Of a stretch of DNA of 19,743 nucleotides, positions 1-9,100 are shown one piece after another. Every line of letters starts with the position of its first letter. Positions within the stretch are counted from its first letter, which is position 1. Where the stretch lies: contig CAZVTK010000085.1 of the NCBI GenBank assembly GCA_964629765.1, forward strand, positions 1 through 19,743, written 5' to 3'. The notes below the pieces were generated by a model. It worked only from the letters and a program-made list of their open reading frames with translations. It was not told the DNA's origin and ran no database searches. Made by a program: the position numbers and the translations under genes. The stretch is from RCIO01 sp964629765 (lineage in GTDB: Bacteria > Pseudomonadota > Alphaproteobacteria > Rhizobiales > Rhizobiaceae).

Positions 1-585
1 ACCTGGCAGACCGCCGACAAGATGAAGCGCCAGCGCGGCCGGCTGAAGGAGGAGAGCGGCGACAACGACAATTTTCGCGTGCGGCGCTACATCGCCAAAT
101 ACACGATCAACCCGGCCATCGCGCACGGGCTCTCCCACGAGATCGGCTCGGTCGAGGTGGGAAAACGCGCCGACCTCGTCCTGTGGAACCCCGCTTTCTT
201 CGGCGTGAAGCCGGAGATGGTGCTGCTCGGCGGGTCCATCGCCGCCGCGCCGATGGGCGATCCGAACGCCTCGATCCCGACGCCGCAGCCCATGCACTAC
301 CGGCCGATGTTCGCCGCCTATGGCAAGCTCAGGACGAATTCGTCCGTGACCTTCGTGTCGCAGGCGTCCTTGGATGCCGGCCTCGCCCAGCGGCTCGGCG
401 TCGCCAAGCGGCTGGTCGCGGTGAGGAACACGCGGGCCATCGGCAAGGCGTCGATGATGCTCAACACCGCCACGCCGCATATCGATGTCGACCCCGAAAC
501 CTACGAGGTGCGCGCCGACGGCGAGCTCCTGACCTGCGAGCCGGCGACGGTGCTGCCGATGGCGCAGCGGTATTTTCTGTTCTAG
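1..585 (+). CDS. ureC: Urease subunit alpha, C-terminal part (partial, 5' end outside window)
   Basis: The frame is open from base 1 and ends at TAG 583-585, giving the last 194 residues of a protein that is normally about 570. The segment carries UreC signatures: TWQTADKMKRQRG at its start, then FRVRRYIAKYTINPAIAHG, VGKRADLVLWNPAFFGVKP, APMGDPNASIPTPQP and the ending LPMAQRYFLF. UreC is the catalytic subunit of the cytoplasmic nickel enzyme that hydrolyses urea to ammonia and carbamate. The nickel ligands, the carbamylated lysine and the flap histidine lie upstream of the window, so the active site cannot be checked here. The ATG at base 22 is internal and is not the start. Downstream genes follow at very short gaps on the same strand, consistent with one urease operon. 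The identification is secure; only completeness is unknown. Confidence 0.97.
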   Translation, partial: TWQTADKMKRQRGRLKEESGDNDNFRVRRYIAKYTINPAIAHGLSHEIGSVEVGKRADLVLWNPAFFGVKPEMVLLGGSIAAAPMGDPNASIPTPQPMHYRPMFAAYGKLRTNSSVTFVSQASLDAGLAQRLGVAKRLVAVRNTRAIGKASMMLNTATPHIDVDPETYEVRADGELLTCEPATVLPMAQRYFLF

Positions 586-594
586 TCTGGGGCC

Positions 595-1095
595 ATGGGA
601 AAGCCGCTCAAGAAGGCCGCCGAGACGGTAGCCGCGTCGCTCTACGAAACCGACTTCCATGCTTGGCTTCAAGATCAGGCGGCGAAGCTCCGCGACCGCT
701 TGCACGACGATCTGGACTGGGAGAACCTCGCCGAGGAGATCGAGAGCGTGGGGCGGAGCGAAAGGAAGGAGATCAGGAGTCGGCTGGACGTCCTGATCTG
801 TCATTTGCTGAAATGGCAGTTCCAGCCGGGACGCAGGAGCGAAAGCTGGCGCATCACCATCGGCGAGCAGCGGATATGGATCGCGGAGACAATTGAAGAC
901 AGTCCGAGCCTGCGGCGCTATCCGGCGCAGACCTTTGCCAAGGCATATGGCGCCGGTCGTCGCAGGGCGATCAATGAAACGGGCATATTGCCGTCCGTCT
1001 TTCCCGCGGAGCCGCCGTTCGCCGTCGCTCAGGTCCTCGACCCGAAATTCCTCCCCGGCGAGCCTTTCGCGCCGTGGGACGTCATTCGCGACTGA
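595..1095 (+). CDS. DUF29 family protein
   Basis: This 166-residue protein matches the DUF29 family by pattern: an early YETDFHAWLQDQA segment (about residues 17-29), then DWENLAEEIESVGRSE (about 41-56), a helix with LICHLLKWQFQPGRRS and a C-terminal part with ALNETGI-like and FPAEPPF motifs. DUF29 proteins are small, mostly helical and common in alphaproteobacteria and cyanobacteria; their function is not established. The ATG lies only 9 bases after the ureC stop, with a weak G-rich stretch upstream, so it is probably translated by coupling within the urease operon. DUF29 is not a normal urease accessory protein, so its place between ureC and ureE is unusual. It could be a neutral passenger or an operon-specific partner; nothing in the sequence decides. 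Confidence 0.88.
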   Translation: MGKPLKKAAETVAASLYETDFHAWLQDQAAKLRDRLHDDLDWENLAEEIESVGRSERKEIRSRLDVLICHLLKWQFQPGRRSESWRITIGEQRIWIAETIEDSPSLRRYPAQTFAKAYGAGRRRAINETGILPSVFPAEPPFAVAQVLDPKFLPGEPFAPWDVIRD

Positions 1096-1101
1096 CCGCC
1101 C

Positions 1102-1404
1102 ATGATCATCGTCATCGCCCGCCTCGTCATCAAGCCCGGCTCCATCCCGCATCTGCGCGGGCCGGCGAAGCTCTGCATCGAGGAGACGCGCAAGGAAGAG
1201 GGCTGCATCGCCTACGACCTCTTCGAGAGCGCGACCGAGCCCGACATCCTGGTCTTCGTCGAGCGCTGGGAGACGCGCGAGGCGCTGTCGCGGCATGCGC
1301 GCACGCCGCATATCGCCGCCTGGCGCGAGGCGGGGAAACCCTACGTCATCGAACGGCGGATCGAGATCGTCACGCCGGGCAGCATCGAGACCCACGTCGT
1401 CTGA
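1102..1404 (+). CDS. Antibiotic biosynthesis monooxygenase (ABM) fold protein, putative quinol monooxygenase
   Basis: This 100-residue protein has the ABM/YgiN-like layout of a single ferredoxin-like dimeric alpha-beta barrel: an opening strand MIIVIARLVIKPGS, a helix, EEGCIAYDLFES (about residues 32-43), a strand LVFVERWETREAL with the typical E-x-W, and the H-x-x-x-P-H motif HARTPHIAAW (about 65-74). Members include small cofactor-free oxygenases such as quinol monooxygenase YgiN and many proteins of unknown substrate. The ATG is 6 bases after the DUF29 stop and 24 bases lie between its stop and ureE, so it sits inside the urease operon. No clear Shine-Dalgarno sequence precedes it, which suggests translational coupling. 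The family is fairly sure; the substrate and any link to urease are unknown. Confidence 0.85.
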   Translation: MIIVIARLVIKPGSIPHLRGPAKLCIEETRKEEGCIAYDLFESATEPDILVFVERWETREALSRHARTPHIAAWREAGKPYVIERRIEIVTPGSIETHVV

Positions 1405-1428
1405 CGGCGTGCCGGCGGGACGGAAAGC

Positions 1429-1992
1429 ATGAAGCTCAGCATCAACAGCGATTTCACCAGCCTGCCGCGGGCCGGCACCTATGTCCACGCGCATGACGCG
1501 GCGGGGCGCGCCGCTCCGGCCGGCACGGTCGCGCTCGCCCACGACGACAGGCACCTGCGCCGCAAGGTGCTCGCCGCCGCCGGCGGCCTCAAAATATTCG
1601 TCGACTTCCCCGAGCCCGTGCATCTGGCCGGCGGCGACCGGCTGGTCCTCGACGACGGACGCGAGATCGCCGTCGTCGCGGAGCCCGAGGAGCTGATGGA
1701 GGTCGTCGCGCGCGACGCCGTCCACCTCACCGAGCTCGCCTGGCATATCGGCAACCGCCACCTTGCCGCGCAGGTCGAGCCGGCGCGCCTGCTGATCCTG
1801 CGCGATCACGTCATCCGCGACATGCTGGCGGGCCTCGGGGCGCAGGTCCGCGACGTGGTGGAGCCGTTCCAGCCGGTGGCTGGCGCCTATGCCGGGCACG
1901 ATCATGGTCATGATCATCATCACGGGCATGGCGAACGCGACGCCTACGGCCGCCTGCCGGGCGATCCCCATTACGGCCACAACCATGGCTGA
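1429..1992 (+). CDS. ureE: Urease accessory protein UreE (nickel metallochaperone)
   Basis: UreE is a homodimeric cytoplasmic nickel-binding protein that delivers Ni(II) to the UreDFG-urease activation complex. The 187-residue product has an N-terminal beta domain (AGTVALAHDDRHLRRKVL, then VDFPEPVHLAGGDRLVLDDG) and a ferredoxin-like middle domain with the HIGNRH motif at residues 106-111, whose first histidine matches the conserved dimer-interface metal ligand of the family. The last 30 or so residues hold ten histidines in HDHGHDHHHGHG and PHYGHNHG, a nickel-buffering tail as in Klebsiella UreE, although length and sequence of such tails vary. A GGGACGGAAAG stretch just upstream can serve as ribosome binding site. 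ureF follows 18 bases after the stop. Confidence 0.96.
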   Translation: MKLSINSDFTSLPRAGTYVHAHDAAGRAAPAGTVALAHDDRHLRRKVLAAAGGLKIFVDFPEPVHLAGGDRLVLDDGREIAVVAEPEELMEVVARDAVHLTELAWHIGNRHLAAQVEPARLLILRDHVIRDMLAGLGAQVRDVVEPFQPVAGAYAGHDHGHDHHHGHGERDAYGRLPGDPHYGHNHG

Positions 1993-2010
1993 CCGCTATG
2001 GCTGACGGGC

Positions 2011-2673
2011 ATGGTTGATCCGGGTCGCGCCGGCCTGCTGGAGCTGATGGCATGGCTGTCGCCGGCCTTCCCGGTCGGCTCGTTCAGCTACAGCCACGGG
2101 CTCGAACGCGCGGTCCATGACGGGCTGCTGGCCGGTTCGGGGAAACTGCGCGACTGGATCGAGGCGCTGCTGACCGCCGGCTCGGGCTGGAACGATGCCG
2201 TGCTGTTCGCGCAGGCATGGCGCCGCGGCCGGGCCGGCGAGGCGCTGGACGACATCGCCGAGCTGGGCGTCGCGCTCGCAGGCTCGGCCGAGCGCCTGCT
2301 GGAAACCGCCTCGCAGGGCGACGCCTTCGTGCAGGCCGCCGCCCTTTGGGGCCGGCGTATCGACCTTCCCGCGCAATGCCCCTATTGCGTCGCCGTCGGC
2401 GCGCATGCCGGCGCCGCGGGCATCGCCTGCGAGGACGCGCTGGCGGCCTTCCTGCAAGCCTTCGCGTCGAACCTGCTTCAGACGGCGATCCGCCTCGGCG
2501 TGCTCGGCCAGTCCGGCGCGGTGTCGAAGCTGGCGGGCCTCGGACCGTCGATCCTGGCCATCGCCGCCCGTGCCGCAAGCGCGACGCCGGACGATCTCGG
2601 CTCGGCTACGCTCGTCGCGGAGATCGCCGCGATGAACCACGAGACGCAATATTCGCGGCTGTTCCGCACATGA
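2011..2673 (+). CDS. ureF: Urease accessory protein UreF
   Basis: UreF (220 residues here, close to the usual 220-240) is an all-helical protein that bridges UreD and the GTPase UreG during assembly of the nickel centre of urease. Family hallmarks are visible: LMAWLSPAFPVGSFSYSHGLE near the N-terminus (about residues 11-31), the internal GWNDAVLFAQAWRRG helix, QGDAFVQAAALWG and a final segment ending in MNHETQYSRLFRT, which is typical of UreF C-termini. The ATG at 2011 is the only workable start: the nearby ATG at 1998 runs into TGA within seven codons. There is no strong Shine-Dalgarno sequence, so coupling to ureE is likely. A 58-base gap separates it from ureG. Confidence 0.95.
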   Translation: MVDPGRAGLLELMAWLSPAFPVGSFSYSHGLERAVHDGLLAGSGKLRDWIEALLTAGSGWNDAVLFAQAWRRGRAGEALDDIAELGVALAGSAERLLETASQGDAFVQAAALWGRRIDLPAQCPYCVAVGAHAGAAGIACEDALAAFLQAFASNLLQTAIRLGVLGQSGAVSKLAGLGPSILAIAARAASATPDDLGSATLVAEIAAMNHETQYSRLFRT

Positions 2674-2731
2674 GCGCGGTCGGACCGGTGGTGGCCGACC
2701 GGGCGGTTCTCTCCGTTCAGGGAGCAACGGC

Positions 2732-3370
<639 letters not shown>

Positions 3371-3377
3371 GAGCCGG

Positions 3378-3409
3378 CCCGCCCGAAATCGAACCCGCCT
3401 GAAATCAAA
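3378..3409. repeat. Two-copy 16-bp tandem repeat downstream of ureG
   Basis: The units CCCGCCCGAAATCGAA (3378-3393) and CCCGCCTGAAATCAAA (3394-3409) differ at two of 16 positions. They begin seven bases after the ureG stop codon. No function is evident; it may be a small slippage duplication in a non-coding gap. Confidence 0.6.
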
Positions 3410-3517
3410 CTTGAACGCCGCCGCCCGGCGCGGAGCCCTGTCGCGGCGCGGGCCGATCTGGCAGAGTGCGCGCGGGTGGAGGAGGGGCTTCCGCCCTTTT
3501 CTGCAAGGATCGTTTCC

Positions 3518-3892
3518 ATGTCCATCGCATCTGCTGCGCGCAGCGGCCTGCTGGCGCTCGCGGCCGTTTTCGCCATGTCCGCTCCGGGCGCTGCCGAGAA
3601 CGTCACCTTCGTCATGAACAACGACCATCCCTACGCCGTGGAGGTCGAGCTCTACAGCCAGGACCGCGACCATGTCTGGCCGGGCGGCGGGCAGGTCTAC
3701 CTGCTCGACGACGGCGAGACGAAGTCGATTCCCCTTGCCTGCGAGTCCGGCGAGACGATCTGCTACGGCGCCTGGCTGTCGGGCGACCGGGGCAGCTATT
3801 GGGGCGTCGGCCCCGACAATGCGCAGAATTGCGAAAGCTGCTGCTATGTCTGCGAAGGCGGCATGACGGAAGAGATCAACTTGGTCGAATAG
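3518..3892 (+). CDS. Small secreted Cys-containing hypothetical protein
   Basis: I do not recognise this 124-residue protein as a named family. Starting at ATG 3518, which has AAGGA at 3505-3509 as ribosome binding site, it opens with a clear signal peptide: basic start, a hydrophobic core SGLLALAAVFAMSA, and a likely cleavage after PGAA (about residue 26). The mature part of roughly 98 residues is predicted mostly beta, rich in acidic and aromatic residues, and has six cysteines (LAC, TICYG, QNC, SCCYVC), enough for three disulfides. That suits the periplasm or outside. The pattern of an early beta strand followed by NNDHPYAV, a GGG turn, a GE-containing strand and a Cys-rich end loosely recalls small thaumatin-like folds, but this is only a guess. 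A GTG at 3476 is possible but would bury the signal peptide. It is convergent with the MFS gene. Confidence 0.8.
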   Translation: MSIASAARSGLLALAAVFAMSAPGAAENVTFVMNNDHPYAVEVELYSQDRDHVWPGGGQVYLLDDGETKSIPLACESGETICYGAWLSGDRGSYWGVGPDNAQNCESCCYVCEGGMTEEINLVE

Positions 3893-3924
3893 AGCCGCTT
3901 CGCCGGGCGCGCCCGTGGGGGAAC

Positions 3925-3944
3925 GCGCCGGCTGGCGCCGGCGC
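3925..3944. terminator. GC-rich hairpin between convergent genes
   Basis: GCGCCGGC (3925-3932) and GCCGGCGC (3937-3944) form a perfect 8-bp stem with loop TGGC. It lies between the stop codons of two convergent genes and could act on both strands, but there is no T-tract on either side, so intrinsic termination is doubtful. Confidence 0.4.
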
Positions 3945-3961
3945 CCGTGCAGCCGATACCC

Positions 3962-5581
3962 TCAATGAATGTCGCTGTGGGGTTTCAGCGGCATGTCGTC
4001 CTTGGGCGGCACGGTCTGCCGCTCGATCATGCGATGCACGCGCGGCGGCTCCGCGCCCGCGTGCAGCTTGCGCAGGGCATCGTTGTTTTCGGCATCGGCC
4101 CGCGTTCGCCGCTGGTTGTGGCGGATATATTCCACCCAGGTGGGCACGTGATAGCTCTCGGTCCAGAGCCGGGGGTTCTCCAGGTCGCGCAGCAGCGCCC
4201 ATTGGCGCGCGCCGTCGCGGATGCGGATGCGCCGCCGCTGGGTCATGGCTTCGAGGAAGGCCGGCACGTCGTCATGGTCGATCTCGTAGTCGATCAGCAC
4301 CATGATAGGGCCGCTGCGCGCCTTGAGGTCGAGCCGGAGCGCAGGCTCCCTGAACTGGTCGAGGGGGGAAAGATCGAGCGAGCTGAAGTCCGGCACGCGC
4401 CGGTAGAAGCCGATGACGGCGCAGACCAGCAGCAGCGCCGCAGCCCCGCCCAGCGCGATCGCCGCGCCGTATGCATCGGTCACCGCCCCCCAAACCCAGG
4501 CGCCGAACGCCATGCCGCCGAACGTGGCGGTCTGGTAGATCGACAGCGCCCGGCCCACCACCCAGCGCGGCGTCGAGAGCTGCATGATGACGTTGAACAT
4601 CGAGAGGGTGATGACCCAGAAGATGCCGGCCGGCACCATCACCAGCAGGCTCAGCCACAGATTGGTGCTCATGCCCAGCGTCGCCGCGCAGCCCGCGAAG
4701 GCGACGCAGGAAAGCCGCACGAGCGTCTCGTTGCTGAACAGCGTGCGCATGCGGGCGTTGATGATGCCGCCGATGATGCCGCCCGTGCCGAAGGCGGCCA
4801 GCATCGCCCCGAGCGTCAGCGGGCCGCCGCCCAGCGCCGTGCTGGCCATGACCGGCATCAGCGCCTGCACCGAAACGACCGCGACGCTGAAGATCGCGCC
4901 GCGAAACAGAACCGTCGTCAGGTTGGGCGACATCGAGGCGTAGCGGACGCCGGCGGAGATCGCGCTCAAGAAGCTCTCCCGCGGCAGCGTTCGCGCCGGC
5001 ACGTTCGGCTTCCAGCGGAACAGCGAGGCGATGAGCGGAATATAGGTGAAGGCGTTGAAGACGAATGCCGCCGTGGTGCCCGCGAACGCCACGATCAGGC
5101 CGCCGATCCCGGGCCCGATGCTGCGCATGCTGTTGAAGCTCATGCTGTTCAGCGTCACCGCGCCGGGGATGTGCTCGCGCGGCAGCAGGTCGCCGATGGA
5201 GGCCTGCCACGAAGGATGATGCAGCGCCGATCCGGTGCCGATCACGAAGGTGAAGCCGAGCAGCAGCCAGGGCGTGACCAGCCCGGCAAAGGCGAGGACG
5301 CCCAGCAAAACGGCCGCGGCGAACATGATCGACTGGGCCCAGATCATCAGCAGGCGGCGGTCGAAGCTGTCGGCCAGCGCGCCGGATCCCAGCGAGAACA
5401 GCATCATCGGCAGGGAGGTCGCCGCCTGCACGAGCGCGACCATCTCGGCCGAATCCGTCAGCGTCGTCATCATCCAGCCGGCCGCGACCGCCTGCACCAT
5501 CGCTCCGAGGTTGGAGAACAGCGTCGTGAGCCAGAGCGTGCGGTAGTCCCCGTGCTGAAGAGCAGCGAATGTGGAGGCCAA
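3962..5581 (-). CDS. MFS transporter, MFS_3/EntS-like, with extra C-terminal domain
   Basis: The 539-residue product has about 12 hydrophobic segments in its first 410 residues. The start reads FAALQHGDYRTLWLTTLFSN, typical of MFS_3 exporters related to the enterobactin exporter EntS. The loop after segment 2 carries the MFS motif A variant GALADSFDRRLL. The last 120 residues are soluble, with IDYEIDHDDVPAFLEAM, then IRDGARQWALLRDLENP and WTESYHVPTWVEYIRH, an ABM-like ferredoxin fold seen at the end of many such transporters in proteobacteria. The likely role is proton-driven efflux of a small molecule across the inner membrane; the substrate is unknown. The start codon is TTG (5579-5581) with GGAG seven bases upstream. 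No ATG or GTG lies between it and the in-frame stop at 5621-5623, so TTG is the best choice. Confidence 0.92.
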   Translation of the reverse strand: MASTFAALQHGDYRTLWLTTLFSNLGAMVQAVAAGWMMTTLTDSAEMVALVQAATSLPMMLFSLGSGALADSFDRRLLMIWAQSIMFAAAVLLGVLAFAGLVTPWLLLGFTFVIGTGSALHHPSWQASIGDLLPREHIPGAVTLNSMSFNSMRSIGPGIGGLIVAFAGTTAAFVFNAFTYIPLIASLFRWKPNVPARTLPRESFLSAISAGVRYASMSPNLTTVLFRGAIFSVAVVSVQALMPVMASTALGGGPLTLGAMLAAFGTGGIIGGIINARMRTLFSNETLVRLSCVAFAGCAATLGMSTNLWLSLLVMVPAGIFWVITLSMFNVIMQLSTPRWVVGRALSIYQTATFGGMAFGAWVWGAVTDAYGAAIALGGAAALLLVCAVIGFYRRVPDFSSLDLSPLDQFREPALRLDLKARSGPIMVLIDYEIDHDDVPAFLEAMTQRRRIRIRDGARQWALLRDLENPRLWTESYHVPTWVEYIRHNQRRTRADAENNDALRKLHAGAEPPRVHRMIERQTVPPKDDMPLKPHSDIH

Positions 5582-6111
5582 GTCCTGTCTCCGGGCCGGT
5601 GCCGGCGGTGATTTGCGCGATCATAGAGCGGGTGCCGGCGGGCGGCTAGTCGTGCGGACTCTGGCGCCCCGCGGCCGCGCACGGTAAACAGCGAATCAAC
5701 GCGGTGCATGGTGTTAAGCCAAAATTAGAAACTCGCCGGTAATCATGTTCCTCGACCCTACGGCAGCGGCAGCCTTGCGACCGCGGACGTGGAGCGGTCG
5801 CGGCCTTGCCGGTCAGGCGGGCGTCTGCATTCGCAGGTGACGGGAGCGGCGCGTCCTATCGCGCCGCGAGCATGAGGCGGTCCCGTCGTCCCGGCCCTGC
5901 AAGCGGGCCATGCTTCTTGCATCATCTGCTCGCGCTTCCGGCGGGCGCTCACGGTCGACCGGCGCCGCTTGCGGTTCCGGTTGCGTGGTCGGCTCCGGGA
6001 GCAGGCGCCCCCGGGCGCGCAATCCGTGCCGCCGCGTCCCCCGGATGCGGCCCGCGCGGGTCGGGGCAGATCCCATCGCCATCTGTACCCGTTCACCGCT
6101 GAAGGCCCGCC
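5582..6111. other. Non-coding 530-bp region between the divergent MFS and octad-repeat genes
   Basis: I see no convincing gene here. Bases 5680-5755 are distinctly AT-richer than the surroundings and probably hold promoter elements for one or both divergent genes. From 5760 to 6100 the sequence is very GC-rich and carries two perfect stems: GCGACCGC (5777-5784) with GCGGTCGC (5794-5801), and GCGGCGCG (5846-5853) with CGCGCCGC (5860-5867). If the repeat gene is transcribed from the AT-rich patch, its leader would be about 350 bases long. GAAGG at 6101-6105 is the ribosome binding site of the repeat gene, six bases before its ATG. Confidence 0.6.
5714..5728 (+). promoter_or_regulatory. CtrA-like binding motif (TTAA-N7-TTAG)
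   Basis: TTAA at 5714-5717 and TTAG at 5725-5728 are separated by exactly 7 bases, one mismatch from the TTAA-N7-TTAA core recognised by the alphaproteobacterial cell-cycle regulator CtrA. It sits in the only AT-rich patch between the divergent genes, about 385 bases before the ATG of the octad-repeat protein and 133 bases before the MFS start. Short AT motifs arise by chance, but are rarer in DNA this GC-rich. This is a candidate only. Confidence 0.35.
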
Positions 6112-9100
6112 ATGACCTCGATCGTCTCTTCCCTGACCGTCAACCAGATACGGTCGATGTCGACCGCCACCATCGCAGCCCTCAACGCCGAGGACATCCA
6201 GGCGCTCAGCACCGATCAGGTCAAGGCGCTCAGCGCCAACCAGATCGCCGCGATGGAGACCGAGGACTTCGAGGCGATGAGCGACGAGCAGCTCGGCGCC
6301 CTCTCCGGCAACACGATGAAGGGCCTGACGGTCGACCAGCTCGCGGCGCTCGATACGACGAAGATGGAAGCCTTCTCCAAGGCGCAGATCGCGGCCCTGA
6401 CCGCCAGCCAGATCGGGTCGCTTTCGGCCGACCAGATCGGCGCGCTCGACGCCGAGCAGATTTCTGGCCTCGGCGCCGCGCAGATCGCCTCGCTCGACGC
6501 GGCGGCCATCGCCACCTTCACCGCCGAGGAGGTCGGCGCGATCAACGCCAAGGCGATCGGCTCGCTGTCCAACGACGCGGTGGCGGCCCTCAGCGCCGAG
6601 CAGATCGGCGAATTGAGCGCGGCCCAGATCGCCGGCCTCAAGGTGACGCAGATCACGGCCTTCACCGACGAGCAGGTCGAGACGTTTTCGGCCACGCAGA
6701 TCGGCGCCCTCACCGGGCCGCAGGCCGCGTCGCTGACCGCCTCGCAGATCGGCTCGCTGAGCGAGGAGCAGGTCGGCGCGTTCAGCACCAAGGCGATCGC
6801 CGCCCTCACCGCCTCGCAGATCGGCGAGCTGAGCTCAGCGCAGCTCGGCGCCCTCACCACCGGGCAGATCGGCGCCATGACCGCGACGCAGTTCGCCGCC
6901 ATCGCCGAAGCGGACATCGCCGGCCTTTCCGAGGAGGCCATCGGCGCCATCAGCACCAAGGCCATCGGCGGCATCTCGGCCGACGCGATAGCGGGCCTGT
7001 CCACGGACCAGATCGGCGCGCTTTCGCCCGCCCAGCTCGGCGCGCTGAAGGCCACGCAGGTCGCGGCGCTGACGGAGGCGCAGATCGGCGCACTCGGCAC
7101 CACCCAGGTCGCGGCGTTGACCGCCGGCCAGATCGGCGCCATGTCGGGCGAGCAGGTCGCCGCCTTCTCCGAGGATCAGCTTGCCGCCCTCAGCAACAAG
7201 GCCGTGGCGGGCCTGACCGCCGGCCAGCTCGGCGAATTGTCGGCCGATCAGGTCGCCGCCTTCTCCACCACGCAGGTGGCGGTTCTGTCGGCCACGCAGG
7301 TCGCGGGCCTCTCGGGCGAGCAGGTCGCCGCCCTGACCGAGGACCAGATCGGCGCGCTGAGCACCAAGGCCATCGTCGGCTTCACCGGCGCGCAGGTCGC
7401 CGAGCTGACCGCCGGGCAGGTGGGCGCGCTCACCACCGGCCAGATCGCGGCGCTCAAGCCCGAACAGGTGGCGGCGCTGACCGAGACGCAGGTCGAGGCG
7501 CTGACGGAGACGCAGGTCGCCGCCCTCGGCGCCAAGCAGGTCGCGGCCATGACCGACGAGCAGCTCGGCGCGCTGAGCACCGACCAGATCGGCGCGCTGG
7601 CCACCAAGACCGTCGCCGGGCTCACCGCCGGCCAGATCGGCGTGCTGTCCGCCGAGCAGACGGGCGCGTTCACCACAGGCCAGATGGCCGCGCTGAGCGC
7701 CGCGCAGGTCGCCGGCTTCACAACCGAGCAGATCGAGGGCCTGAGCGAGGACCAGATCGGCGCGCTGAGCGCCAAGGGCGTGGCGGGCCTGACCACCGAC
7801 CAGATCGGCGCGCTGTCGGCCGACCAGGCCGGCGCTTTGTCCACCGGCCAGATCGCGGCCCTGAGCTCGGCCCAGATCGGCGCCGTCAGCGAGGCGGCGA
7901 TCGCCGGCTTCTCGGCCGACAAGATCGCGGCGATCAGCACCAAGGCCATCGGCGGCCTGTCGACCGACACCATCGCCGCGCTGAGCGAGGCGCAGGTTGA
8001 CGCGCTGACTGTCGGCCAGATGGCCGCGTTGACGACCGATCAGGTCGCCGCGTTTACCGCCGAGCAGGTGGAAGGGCTCTCCGACACCCAGTTGGGCGCG
8101 CTGCGCACCAACCAGGTCGTGGCGCTGACCGAGGACCAGATCGGAGCGCTGTCCACGGGTCAGGTCGCGGCCCTCAATTCCAAGACCATCGCGGCCCTGA
8201 GCCTCGACCAGATCGGCTATCTGTCGACCGACCATGTGTCGGCGCTGACCAATTCCCAGGTGGCGGCGCTGACGGCGGCCCAGGTCGGCGCCCTGTCGCC
8301 CGAGCAGGCCGGCGCTCTGACGGAGACGCAGGTGGGTGCCATGTCGGCGGCCCAGCTCGGCGCGCTGAGCGAGGCGGCCATCGCGGAATTCTCGCCCGAG
8401 GCGATCGGCGCGATCACCACCAAGGCCATTGCCGGGCTTGCCAACGAGACCATCGCCGCGCTGACCGGCGATCAGGTGGCGGCGCTGACCACCGCGCAGA
8501 TCGGGGCGATGAAGCCGGCGCAGGTCGCGGCCTTCACCACCGGGCAGATCGAATCCCTGACCGACACGCAGGTCGGCGCCCTGAGCAAGAACCAGGCGGC
8601 GGCGCTGACGACCGACCAGATCGGTGCGCTGTCGGCCGGGCAGGTCGCGGCGCTGAGCAATGCGGCCGTCTCCGGCCTCACCGCCGGTCAGGTCGACGCC
8701 ATGAGCGCCGAGCAGATCGAGGCGTTCACCGAGCAGCAGATGACCGCCATGAGCGCGACGCAGATCGCCGCGCTCGACGGTGACGACATCACCGCCTTCA
8801 CCCCCGAGGAGATCGCGGCGATCTCCGCAAAATCCTTCTCGGCCCTGTCGACGGCGGCCATTGCCGGCCTGAGCGCCGAGCAGCTTGCCGAGGTGACCAC
8901 CGGCCAGATCGCGGCCATGTCCGCGACGCAGGTCGCGGCGCTGACCACCGACCAGGTCGCCGACCTCACGAACGACCAGCTCGGCGCCCTGTCGACCAAG
9001 CAGATCGTGGCGCTGACGGCGGACCAGATGGGCGCGCTGACCACCGGGCAGATCGAGGGGCTGAGCAATGCGCAGGTCGCGGCGCTCACCGCCACGCAGA

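Noticed and set aside
3947..5611. 554-codon + strand open frame opposite the MFS transporter
   Set aside because: Composition is His/Arg/Gln-rich with no domain; the - strand product has a clear 12-segment MFS layout.
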